Shown piece after piece: positions 36,625 to 44,979 of a DNA stretch of 64,000 nt; the first letter of the stretch is position 1, and the number at the start of each line of letters is the position of its first letter. Both the position numbers and the translations under genes were made by a program. Origin of the DNA: DAHUXN01 sp963811805 (GTDB taxonomy: Bacteria > Acidobacteriota > Terriglobia > Acidiferrales > UBA7541); contig CAWESU010000001.1 of NCBI GenBank assembly GCA_963811805.1, forward strand, positions 310,001-374,000, in the 5' to 3' direction. The notes beneath the pieces are model-generated. The model worked only from the letters and a program-made list of their open reading frames with translations, was not told where the DNA came from and did not search any database.

Positions 36625-38466
36625 TTACACGGGTCCGGCCGGCATAGCCGGCTCGATTTCTTGAAATTGCAGATTGTACAGCCGCGCGTACGCGCCGTTC
36701 CGCGCCAGCAGTTCTTCGTGCGTCCCGCGCTCCCTGATCGTTCCCTCTTCCAGCACGACGATCGTGTCCGCCCGCCGCACCGTCGACAATCGGTGCGCAA
36801 TCACGAACACCGTGCGGTTCTCCATCAAATTATTCAGCGCCCGCTGCACCAGCATCTCCGCTTCCGTGTCCAGTTCCGAAGTCGCTTCGTCCAGAATCAA
36901 TATCGGCGCATCCTTCAGCAAAGCGCGCGCGATCGCCAGCCGCTGCCGCTGCCCTCCCGAAAGCCTCTGCCCGCGGTCCCCGATTCGCGTCTGATATCCC
37001 TGCGGCAATTGCGTGACGAATTCGTGCGCCAGCGCCGCCTTCGCCGCGGCCACCACGCGCGCCTCTGGCAAATCCGGCCGGCCGTAGCACAGATTATTCC
37101 AGACCGTGTCGTTGAACAGGATCGTCTCCTGCGTCACGATGGCCATCTGCTCGCGCAGCGAACGCAGATTCACCGCGCATACGTCCTGCCCGTCGATGCG
37201 CAGCGTTCCCATCGTTGGATTGTGAAATCGCGGCAGCAGGTTCACCAGCGTCGTTTTCCCCGCGCCGCTCGACCCCACAATCGCCAGCACGCTTCCCGCC
37301 GGCACGCGCATATTGATGTTGTGCAAAATCACCGGCCCGCTCTCATACGCGAATCCCACGTCATCGAACGCCACTTCCCTCGAAAACCGCGGCAAAATCG
37401 CCGCGCCGTTCTTCTCCGCGATTTCTTCTTGCAGCCCCAAAAATCCCGTCACCTGCAGCGATGCGCCCGCCGCCAGTTGAAATTGGTGATACAAACTGCC
37501 GATTCTTTTGATCGGCGTGTACGCGTTGAAAAGCGCAAAAATGAAGCTCACCACCATGCCGCTCGTCATCACGTTTCGCCGGATTTCGTCGCGTGCATAC
37601 AGCAGCAGAACCACAAACACCACTGCGCCCAACAAATCCATCATCGGCGACGTCACCACGTACGCCTTCACCCAGCGCATGTTTTCGCGCAAAAGCCGCC
37701 GCGCCGTTTCCCGGAACTTCTGAATCTCGAAATCCTCCATCCCGAACGCTTTCACCACGCGGTTCCCGCTCACCGTCTCCTGCAGAATCTGGCTCAGATC
37801 CGCTACACGCGTTCGCGTATTCTGCACCGACTTGCGGATTCTCTGCCCCAGCCGCCCCACTGGATACACCACCAGCGGAATCACAATCGCCGAGCCGATC
37901 GCCAGCCGCCAATTCAGCACCAGCATCACGCACACAAACGCCGCCAGCGCGAAAATCTGCTGGAAGAAATCCGCGAGATTTTCCGAGAGCGCCGTGCGCA
38001 CCTGGTCCACGTCGCTGATCGCCGCGGACATCACCCGTCCCGTGGGATTGAGCTGGAAAAATCCGATCGGCTGCCGAACCAGCTTCTCATACACCTGATT
38101 CCGCAGGTCCGTCACGCCTGCGTGTCCTGCGTACTGAATCATGGTGCTGCCGAAAAACTCCGCGATGGCCTTCGCGAAGAAAATCACCACCAGGCAAATC
38201 GCGAACACCGTCCCCACGTAATGAATGCGCGACGGCAGAAACGAATTCAGATAAATCACATGGTTGCTGCCCGGCAACGTAATCAACTTTACTTTTGTCG
38301 CCGTGCTGTGGGGATTCAAAATCACGTCCCAGGCCGGAATAATCATCAGCGCGATCAGCCCCTGACAAAGTCCCACGATGCCCAACAACACCACGCCGAC
38401 GACCAGTTGCAGCCGATACGGCCGCACGAACTGGAACAATCCACGCAGCTCAGAGGAAAGTTTCAC
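36625..38466 (-). CDS. MsbA-like ABC exporter (fused TMD-NBD)
   Basis: This 613-aa half-transporter dimerises to flip or export a hydrophobic substrate. The N-terminal ~340 residues hold about six membrane helices. The ATPase domain has Walker A VGSSGAGKTT, signature LSGGQRQRLAIARALL, Walker B ILILDEATSELD and switch AHRLST. Its place with lptB and lptC-lptA in one minus-strand block favours lipid A/LPS-core flipping (MsbA role), but multidrug export cannot be excluded. It lies immediately upstream of yicC. Confidence 0.88.
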   Translation of the reverse strand: MKLSSELRGLFQFVRPYRLQLVVGVVLLGIVGLCQGLIALMIIPAWDVILNPHSTATKVKLITLPGSNHVIYLNSFLPSRIHYVGTVFAICLVVIFFAKAIAEFFGSTMIQYAGHAGVTDLRNQVYEKLVRQPIGFFQLNPTGRVMSAAISDVDQVRTALSENLADFFQQIFALAAFVCVMLVLNWRLAIGSAIVIPLVVYPVGRLGQRIRKSVQNTRTRVADLSQILQETVSGNRVVKAFGMEDFEIQKFRETARRLLRENMRWVKAYVVTSPMMDLLGAVVFVVLLLYARDEIRRNVMTSGMVVSFIFALFNAYTPIKRIGSLYHQFQLAAGASLQVTGFLGLQEEIAEKNGAAILPRFSREVAFDDVGFAYESGPVILHNINMRVPAGSVLAIVGSSGAGKTTLVNLLPRFHNPTMGTLRIDGQDVCAVNLRSLREQMAIVTQETILFNDTVWNNLCYGRPDLPEARVVAAAKAALAHEFVTQLPQGYQTRIGDRGQRLSGGQRQRLAIARALLKDAPILILDEATSELDTEAEMLVQRALNNLMENRTVFVIAHRLSTVRRADTIVVLEEGTIRERGTHEELLARNGAYARLYNLQFQEIEPAMPAGPV

Positions 38467-38530
38467 GCGCCTCGCTTCTCATCCAACGATTTAGCCTGCT
38501 GCAAATTCGCCGCGCCGCCCCGCGCGGTGC

Positions 38531-39412
38531 TTATGATACCGAACGTTCCAGGTCCCGGTGCTCCAGTTTTGTCGTGTAGCCCCGTTTCGCCAATGCCTTC
38601 GCCACTGCCTCCGCCATCATCACCGAACGGTGCCGCCCTCCCGTACATCCAAACGCAATCGTCAAATAACTTTTTCCCTCGCTGATGTAATGCGGAATCA
38701 AATATTTCAGCAGCCCGTCGATGCGCCGCAAAAATTCCCCGGTCTGCCTGAACGACCGGATGTACCGCGCCACCCGCGCATTTTTCCCGCTGTACGGCCG
38801 CAGTTTCGGCACAAAGTGCGGATTCGGCAAAAATCGTACGTCGAAAACCAAATCCGCATCCGCCGGCAAGCCGAATCGGTACCCAAAGCTCACCAGCGAC
38901 ACCAGCAGCGGCTTTCGCCCTGCCTTTTGAAATCGATCGATGATGAATTTCCGCAATTCATGCACCGTGAATTTCGTCGTGTCGATCACCAGATCCGAAA
39001 TCTGCCGGATCGGCGCCATCTGGCTGCGTTCCAGCCGGATTCCCTCAGCCACCGAAAATTCCGCGCCCATCGGATGCGGCCTGCGCGTTTCGCTGAATCG
39101 CCGCGCCAGCGCCTCGTCGCTCGCCTCCACAAAAACCAGCGTCGTGCGATACTCCCGCCGAAGCCGCCGGTAAACCTCCGGCAATTTCTTCAGTTGTTCG
39201 CCTTCGCGCGCGTCCACCAGCAGCGCCGCTCTCTGGAATTCGTCGCTGTTCATCGACTGCTCGGCAAAGGAGGGAATGAAAGAAACCGGAAGATTGTCCA
39301 CGCAGTAAAAGCCCAGGTCTTCGAACGTGCGTAGAACGGAACCTTTCCCCGAACCGGAGAGCCCGGTCAGGATGACTAGCTGTCGGTTTTCTTGCGTATG
39401 CCGCGGCGCCAC
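38531..39412 (-). CDS. rapZ: RNase adapter/nucleotide-binding protein RapZ
   Basis: This 293-aa P-loop protein of the RapZ (YvcJ) family controls small-RNA processing and cell-wall precursor synthesis in model bacteria. Walker A is GLSGSGKGS. The conserved SFGYRFG, DVRFLPNP, and CTGGRHRSV blocks are all visible. It starts with GTG at 39412 with no strong Shine-Dalgarno and sits 12 bp after rpoN. Compared with the E. coli rpoN operon, hpf and ptsN are absent between the two genes. Confidence 0.92.
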   Translation of the reverse strand: MAPRHTQENRQLVILTGLSGSGKGSVLRTFEDLGFYCVDNLPVSFIPSFAEQSMNSDEFQRAALLVDAREGEQLKKLPEVYRRLRREYRTTLVFVEASDEALARRFSETRRPHPMGAEFSVAEGIRLERSQMAPIRQISDLVIDTTKFTVHELRKFIIDRFQKAGRKPLLVSLVSFGYRFGLPADADLVFDVRFLPNPHFVPKLRPYSGKNARVARYIRSFRQTGEFLRRIDGLLKYLIPHYISEGKSYLTIAFGCTGGRHRSVMMAEAVAKALAKRGYTTKLEHRDLERSVS

Positions 39413-39424
39413 TGAGGCTGCCCG

Positions 39425-40867
39425 TCAGTCCTTCTGCCGGCGCTGATGCGTACTGGGAATGCGCAGGTCTTCCCGATACTTCGCCACCGTACGGCGCGTG
39501 ACGTGAATTCCCTCTTCGTCCAATCGCTTGGCGATCTGCTCGTCGGTCAACGGGTGCGTCGCGTCCTCTTCCTCGATCATCTTTTTCACCCGCCGTTTCA
39601 ACGACAGCAGCGACATGTCCCCGCCCTGCGGCCCGTTCACGGATTCCGAGAAAAAGTAGCGCAGCTCAAAAACTCCCTGCGGCGTGTGCGAGTATTTGTT
39701 GGCCACCGCGCGGCTCACCGTCGACGGATGCACGCCCACTTCTTCTGCTACTTCCTTGATCATCATCGGCTTCAGGTGGTCCACGCCGTATTCCAGAAAA
39801 TCTTTTTGCCGCCGCAGAATCGATTGGCACACGCGCACGATGGTGTGCTTGCGCTGCTCGATGTTTTTCATCAGCTGTACTGCCGCGGTGAAGCGCTCCT
39901 TCACGTAATTCCGCACGTCGCGGTCTGCCGCGTCTCGTTGCAGCAATCTTCGGTACACCGGGCTCAGCCGCAATTGCGGCAAATCATCATCGTTCAAAAA
40001 CGCTTGCCATTCCCCGTCCACCTTGCGGAATTGCACGTCCGGCTCGACCAGCCTCGGCTCCGTTTTGTTGTAGCGCAGCCCGGGCTTGGGATCGAGCCGC
40101 TTGACCACGTCCACTGCGCGTTTCACTGCCTCGATTGGCCGGTTCAGCGCCCGCGCGATCTCCTTCAGCTGGTTGTTCTGCAGCATTTTCAAGTGCTCGG
40201 AAACCACTTGCTGCGCCAGCGTATTTTGCGGGTCGATCAGTTTCAATTGCAGCAGCAAACATTCCCGCAAATCCCGCGCCGCCACGCCCGGCGGATCGAA
40301 TTCCTGCACCACCGCCAGCGCCTCTTCCACGTCATCCGCGGGATAGCCGTTGCTCTGCGAAATGTCCTCCAGCGTGGTCATCAGATAACCGTTCTCGTCC
40401 AGGTTCCCGATGATCAGTTCCGCCGCTTTGCGCACCTCTTCGCTGCAAATGCTCACGCTCAATTGCCACAGCAGGTGATCCGCCAGATTTTGCGACGACG
40501 ACAGGAACTTCTCGAATCCCGGCTTCTCGTTTTCCTCCCGTTCGCTGCCCGAGCCGCTCGCCGCCGCGGTATCCAGGTACTTTGTGAAAAAAGAACTGAT
40601 GTCGAATTCATCGAACGGATTCGCGCCCTCCGTCTCCGGCACTTTTTCCGTTTCTTCCTTCACGAACGTCTCGTCCGTGTAATCCTCGCTGACTACCCCG
40701 TCGTCCCCGAGCACTTCCAGCATCGGGTTTTCCGTGATCTCCTGATTGATCATCTCGCGCAGCTCCAGTCGGTTGAGCGCCAGCACGCTCACCATCTGCA
40801 CGAGCCCCGGCGTCAAAATCTGCTTTTGCGCCAGCCGGAGATTCAGTTTCGGTTGCAGCCAGTTCAT
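39425..40867 (-). CDS. rpoN: RNA polymerase sigma-54 factor
   Basis: This 480-aa sigma-54 directs RNA polymerase to -24/-12 promoters with enhancer-binding proteins. The N-terminal activator-interaction region is Gln/Leu-rich (LAQKQILTPGLVQMVSVLALNRLEL). An acidic region follows, then the core-binding domain and HTH (HPSTVSRAVANKY). The RpoN box VTRRTVAKYRE is present near the C-terminus. Length is normal. It follows lptB by 18 bp on the same strand. Confidence 0.95.
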   Translation of the reverse strand: MNWLQPKLNLRLAQKQILTPGLVQMVSVLALNRLELREMINQEITENPMLEVLGDDGVVSEDYTDETFVKEETEKVPETEGANPFDEFDISSFFTKYLDTAAASGSGSEREENEKPGFEKFLSSSQNLADHLLWQLSVSICSEEVRKAAELIIGNLDENGYLMTTLEDISQSNGYPADDVEEALAVVQEFDPPGVAARDLRECLLLQLKLIDPQNTLAQQVVSEHLKMLQNNQLKEIARALNRPIEAVKRAVDVVKRLDPKPGLRYNKTEPRLVEPDVQFRKVDGEWQAFLNDDDLPQLRLSPVYRRLLQRDAADRDVRNYVKERFTAAVQLMKNIEQRKHTIVRVCQSILRRQKDFLEYGVDHLKPMMIKEVAEEVGVHPSTVSRAVANKYSHTPQGVFELRYFFSESVNGPQGGDMSLLSLKRRVKKMIEEEDATHPLTDEQIAKRLDEEGIHVTRRTVAKYREDLRIPSTHQRRQKD

Positions 40868-40885
40868 CGCGTCGTCTTCACGAAA

Positions 40886-41611
40886 TCAGTTCAATCGAAA
40901 ATTGTCGCCCAGATACAATCGCCGCACTTCCGCGTCGTTGCTCAACTCTTCCGGCGTCCCCGCGCTCAAAATCTTTCCTCCATGAATGATGTACGCGCGG
41001 TCCGTTACCGCCAGCGTCTCGCGCACGTTGTGGTCCGTCACCAGCGCTCCGATTCCCGCCGCGCTCAGCTCCGCGATGATTTTCTGCAAATCCATCACCG
41101 TCAGCGGATCGATTCCCGAAAAAGGCTCGTCCAGCAAAATGAACGACGGATGCAGCGCCAGCGATCGCGCAATTTCCAGCCGCCGCCGCTCGCCTCCTGA
41201 AAGCATGTACCCTTTGCTGTTGCGTATTCCTTCCAACCCCAGTTGCGCCAGCAATTCTTCCACGCGGTCGCGCCGCTGCTCCGCCGTGATTGGCAGCGTT
41301 TCCAGCACCGCGAGCAGATTTTCTTCCACGGTCAGCTTGCGAAAAACGGAGGGTTCCTGCGGAAGATAGCTGATGCCGCTGCGCGCCCGAAGATACATCG
41401 GAAGGTCGCTGATGTCTTCGCCGTCCAGCAGGACTCGCCCGAAATCCGGCCGCGCCAGCCCTACCAGTATGTAAAACGTCGTGGTCTTGCCTGCGCCGTT
41501 CGGGCCGAGCAGCCCAACCACTTCACCCTGCCGAATCTCCAAACTGACGTTATCGACGACCGTGCGGCCTCGATAGGCTTTTTTCAACTCCGCGGCTTGG
41601 AGCTTCGACAT
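40886..41611 (-). CDS. lptB: LPS export ABC transporter ATPase LptB
   Basis: This 241-aa ABC ATPase powers extraction of LPS from the inner membrane with LptFG. Walker A LLGPNGAGKTTT, the Q-loop SYLPQEPSVF, signature LSGGERRRLEIARSL, Walker B FILLDEPFSGIDP and the switch-region VTDHN are visible. LptB-typical MYLRARSGISYLPQE is present. The genes for LptFG are not in this window. A degenerate copy of the upstream gene's 3' end begins ~11 bp before its start. Confidence 0.94.
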   Translation of the reverse strand: MSKLQAAELKKAYRGRTVVDNVSLEIRQGEVVGLLGPNGAGKTTTFYILVGLARPDFGRVLLDGEDISDLPMYLRARSGISYLPQEPSVFRKLTVEENLLAVLETLPITAEQRRDRVEELLAQLGLEGIRNSKGYMLSGGERRRLEIARSLALHPSFILLDEPFSGIDPLTVMDLQKIIAELSAAGIGALVTDHNVRETLAVTDRAYIIHGGKILSAGTPEELSNDAEVRRLYLGDNFRLN

Positions 41612-41621
41612 GCCCGTTCAT

Positions 41622-41745
41622 TTCTCTGCTCGGTGCTTGGTGATGGTTCACGACTCGTTTTGCGAGTCACCAAGAATCGTATCACTCGCTAAAACGAAGG
41701 TCAATTCACCACCCCTCTTCGTGTTCCAGAACTGTCCGCTCTTTT
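41622..41745 (-). repeat. Degenerate tandem copy of the lptC-lptA 3' end
   Basis: About 125 bp aligns by eye with 41848-41975, the last ~42 codons of the next gene. The translated remnant reads RGGELTFVLASDTILGDSQNES then stop, against GRELTFFLANDSILVDSQSDSR in the intact gene. Similarity continues past that stop (CAC/CGA...GAGAAAT against CACCAAGACGAGAAATA), where a CGA-to-TGA change made the stop. Copies are offset by ~226 bp. The remnant lies wholly in the gap before lptB. Confidence 0.82.
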
Positions 41746-41845
41746 CAAGATTTCTTCCTCTTCGCGCCCCGTTCCGCCTGCCCGGATAACTCCGCGGGGC
41801 GCGATGCATTGGGTTTAACTTGTCACTCGTCACTTGTCACCGCTT

Positions 41846-44353
41846 CTAGTATTTCTCGTCTTGGTGTTTGCTCATGCTTCGCGAATCGCTTTGCGAATCC
41901 ACGAGAATCGAATCGTTCGCCAAAAAAAATGTTAGCTCACGGCCGGTCGTCGTGTTTCCCGAACTGTCCTGGAGCGTCGGTTTCCCCCCCGACAAAATAA
42001 ATTTCCCCTCGCGCGCCACGTATTCTCCGCGCTCCGCCGTGCCGGTGCGTCCGTTCTCCTGGATGCGCACCTTACCGGCGGCGATTGCTCGCTCCATCGT
42101 TTGCTGATTATTTCCATCTTTCGAAAACAGCATTTCCAGAGTTTGGCTGGTCATCCTGCCCTCTGACGATTGCGCCTCCACGCCTCCGCTCCAATCCATC
42201 TTCCCGGAATCGCTCCAGTAATCCACCTTCGGCGCATGCACCTGCCAAAGAACCGGCGCGGATTTCTTTCCGGTCTGCTTCGCGTTGGCCGCCCCTGTTG
42301 GCGACCCGTTTGCTGCAGTATCGTGCGGCGCTTCCACAAACGCTCCCAGGGCGTCGCCCCGCGCCTCCACGCGATTCTCGTCCTGCCAGAATTCGATCGC
42401 CTGCGCCTGCAGCACGTCGGAGCCCTCCCACAATCGCGCGTGTCCGGAAAAAATGGCATGGCCACCTTTGGATGAATTCGTGGGTAAATTGCCCGATGAA
42501 TTGGTCGGCACATTTGCATTCGACGATTTTGCCGGCGATGTCCCGTTCATCTCATCCGCGGAGATTTGCACGCCGCCCGCCACGCCCACAGCGGCATTTT
42601 CCTTCTGCCCCGTGAACGTCGCTGCCACCTTGCCGCTCGCGCGCATTTCATCCGTCGCCTGATTCATCTCGATTTTCGTGGCCGTTAAGTGCGACGCGGA
42701 ATCCTCCACCGACGCGGAGCCCGCGAGAACCATCTCGTTTGTCGCGCGCGAAAGCTGTGCCGTTTTTGCTTCGCCGATCTTGTCCCCTTGGCGGAATCTC
42801 ACGTTTCCACTTTCGTCGATCGTTTCCCAATTTCCATCGGAACCGAAACGCACCTCCAGATTTTGCGCCGTAGTCGTTTGCGCCGGATCGGAGCCCAGCT
42901 CCCGCTCCACGCGCACTCCGGCACTTCCGTGCAGTTCGCTCAGTTGGCTCTGCCCGTCGAAGACCGCGCTCAGCTTTCCACCTTCCAGTTCCGCGGTTTC
43001 GTTCGGCTCGGCCATCTCCATTTTCCCGGACGCCAGCGTTTCCGCGCTCGTGATTCTCTGGCCGTCGCCGCGCTCGTTCGCCGCCAACTCCACGCGCAAG
43101 CTCTGCGTCGCCAGATTTCCACGCTTGGCGCCTTGACTCGTTTCTGCTTTCACGTCTCCCTGCGCGAGAATCTCTTGCGGCCTGTTTCCCGCGCTGCTCG
43201 AGCTCATCAATACTTGCGCGTGTTGCGCCGACAAACGATTCTCGCCGTCGCGCCCGCTCGATTCCCCGTGCACATTTTCATCGGCGCTGATTTTCTGGAT
43301 CGTTCCATCAGGCGAGAGATCCGCCGTCATCTCATCCGCCGCGAGTAGAACTTTCCCGCGTGCGCCATTCGCGGCGATCTCTGGATTCCCTGTTGCTACC
43401 GCGCGCACCGGTTGCATCGCGGCATCCAGTTGCAGATCCAATGTACCGGATGTCAGTTTCTCCATTTCTTGTTGTACGCGAACTGGTCCGGAGAGTCGCA
43501 GCAGATTTTTGCTGCGGTTAAATTCCAGCGCGCTGCTCGTCACCTGTACCGGAACGGCCCCGGATTTCTTCGGTGGAGTGATTTCGAGCTGCACATTTTT
43601 TTCCAGCGTGGCTTCTTCGCTCTGCGGCTCGTACACCAGGCCCACACCTTTTCCCTCGCCGCCGGAAAATTTCAGCGTGACCGGTTTGTCCGTCGACACT
43701 TTTCCACTGTCGTGCTCGAACAAAATGTCGCTGGTCTCCAAATGCAATTCGCTTTTTTGCGTGCCATTTCCCTGCTGTGAGTTTTGCCCTGCAGCATCTT
43801 GTTGCGCTGCGATGCTCTGCGCAGGAGTGGTGGACGCAGTGTTCTTTTTCATCGCTCGCTCTTGCAAGCTGGCGTTTTGCGCTGGCGTTTTTTGCGTCGA
43901 GCTTTTCGCATTGCCGCTTTGCTGCGCGGAAGTTTTTGCGTCGCGCAAATCGATCTGCACCGCGCCTTGGCAGCGAATGCTCCCCGTATCCGGCTCGTAG
44001 CTGCATTCGCCCGCCCGCACCGAATCGTTGCGATCGCCCCGCGGCCCGAAAATTGTGATCTCCACATTTTCCAGCAGGCTGCGATTTTCATCTTTGAATT
44101 GTGTGGCCTGCGACGCGTGCACAGTGAAAAGCGTTCGCGTGCCGACGACGCGCGAAAACCCGAAGCTGGCGGATTGCTGCGCGACGGTTGCAGGAACCGG
44201 CGCGAAAGTTTTTCCGCGCGCGCGCTCGCGCGCCCGCCGCTGCAAGTAAACGCCGAGTACCAGCACGCAAATCGCAACCGCGACGCCTGCGGACCAGCGC
44301 GCGTAGCGCGCTGCTTCGCGGTTGCGCATGCCGGCGATCTTGCGTGAAGGCAT
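41846..44353 (-). CDS. LptC-LptA-type fused LPS-transport protein
   Basis: This 835-aa protein has one N-terminal membrane anchor (about residues 24-42) and a long periplasmic part of repeated OstA/LptA-like beta-jellyroll units. Recurring elements such as SELHLETSDILFEHDSGKV, GVGLVYEPQSEEATL and SLRVELAANERGDG are LptC/OstA-like. The final third (NVRFRQGDKIGEAKTAQL, RLWEGSDVLQAQAIEFW) resembles LptA. It would form the LPS bridge between the inner-membrane LptBFG and the outer-membrane LptD. Linkers are Ala/Ser/Gln-rich. It is several times longer than LptC or LptA alone. It is first in the lptB-rpoN-rapZ block. Confidence 0.8.
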   Translation of the reverse strand: MPSRKIAGMRNREAARYARWSAGVAVAICVLVLGVYLQRRARERARGKTFAPVPATVAQQSASFGFSRVVGTRTLFTVHASQATQFKDENRSLLENVEITIFGPRGDRNDSVRAGECSYEPDTGSIRCQGAVQIDLRDAKTSAQQSGNAKSSTQKTPAQNASLQERAMKKNTASTTPAQSIAAQQDAAGQNSQQGNGTQKSELHLETSDILFEHDSGKVSTDKPVTLKFSGGEGKGVGLVYEPQSEEATLEKNVQLEITPPKKSGAVPVQVTSSALEFNRSKNLLRLSGPVRVQQEMEKLTSGTLDLQLDAAMQPVRAVATGNPEIAANGARGKVLLAADEMTADLSPDGTIQKISADENVHGESSGRDGENRLSAQHAQVLMSSSSAGNRPQEILAQGDVKAETSQGAKRGNLATQSLRVELAANERGDGQRITSAETLASGKMEMAEPNETAELEGGKLSAVFDGQSQLSELHGSAGVRVERELGSDPAQTTTAQNLEVRFGSDGNWETIDESGNVRFRQGDKIGEAKTAQLSRATNEMVLAGSASVEDSASHLTATKIEMNQATDEMRASGKVAATFTGQKENAAVGVAGGVQISADEMNGTSPAKSSNANVPTNSSGNLPTNSSKGGHAIFSGHARLWEGSDVLQAQAIEFWQDENRVEARGDALGAFVEAPHDTAANGSPTGAANAKQTGKKSAPVLWQVHAPKVDYWSDSGKMDWSGGVEAQSSEGRMTSQTLEMLFSKDGNNQQTMERAIAAGKVRIQENGRTGTAERGEYVAREGKFILSGGKPTLQDSSGNTTTGRELTFFLANDSILVDSQSDSRSMSKHQDEKY

Positions 44354-44369
44354 AAGGAGTTAGAAGCCG

Positions 44370-44398
44370 AGTATAGGAAAGGGGATGGAGGGCGACAA
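44370..44398 (-). promoter_or_regulatory. Candidate sigma-70-type promoter of the lpt-rpoN operon
   Basis: On the minus strand a TTGTCG -35 (44398-44393), a 17-bp spacer and a TATACT -10 (44375-44370) precede ATG 44353. The predicted 5' leader is ~10 nt. Matches to consensus are 4/6 and 5/6. Confidence 0.6.
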
Positions 44399-44979
44399 CT
44401 TGATTGGGCGGAGAGGTGCGAGGCGAGCGTAGTACCAGTACGGGGTGCGGCGGACAAATTGGCTCTTTTCGACAGGCAAAACTACAAAAATTGGACTGGT
44501 AAGCAGGCCATTGAAAAATGCGAATTTCGGCGACGTTCTCGGGCGCGGAATTTTGGAATTTGCGAAATGCTTGGGAAAAACGCAAATTTGTGGACCGTGA
44601 TTGCCGCCGGACCGGAGTGGCGGCAAGAGGGCGCGGGCAGGCCAATTCTCAAAAAACGAGGAAAAATCGGGTTATAGAACCAGGCCATTCGTATAGACGC
44701 TCGATAGGGGCCAGGAGTGGCCCTTATGCGCGGGTGAAAGAGGCTCAGGGAGGTCCGGCGTGGGGCCGGCAGACCCGTTCGCCAGGGAGTCTTCGGACGA
44801 CGAAACAAAGACGACATCGCGCAGAAAGCGCGCGAAAAGGAAGCTAAACGAGAAGATGACCTTTAGCTAGCGGAAGCCGGGTACTGATGCGGTCTGTCTT
44901 GGCACGGTGTGGTGATTTTGCGCCGAGGGGGATGGCGAGGTCTGTTAGTATTTCGGCGAAGCGGCGTGGGAGGGGCGCG
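44399..44979. other. Gene-free interval with hairpins
   Basis: No supported gene was found. A stem of AATTTGCG (44557-44564) and CGCAAATT (44581-44588) is present. A second stem is ATAGGGGCCA / TGGCCCTTAT around a GGAG loop (44704-44727, one G-U). Further short complementary segments follow at ~44750-44790. The sequence CAGGCCATT occurs twice (~44505 and ~44684). The interval may hold a small RNA or be the long leader of the permease gene; neither can be shown here. The permease ribosome-binding site (GGAGGGG) ends at ~44976. Confidence 0.4.

Noticed and set aside
36376..38685. 769-aa open frame antisense to the MsbA-like gene
   Set aside because: Arg/His/Gln-rich shadow translation; the opposite strand has complete ABC exporter motifs.
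39446..41200. 584-aa open frame antisense to rpoN and lptB
   Set aside because: Shadow of two well-recognised genes, with no start context.
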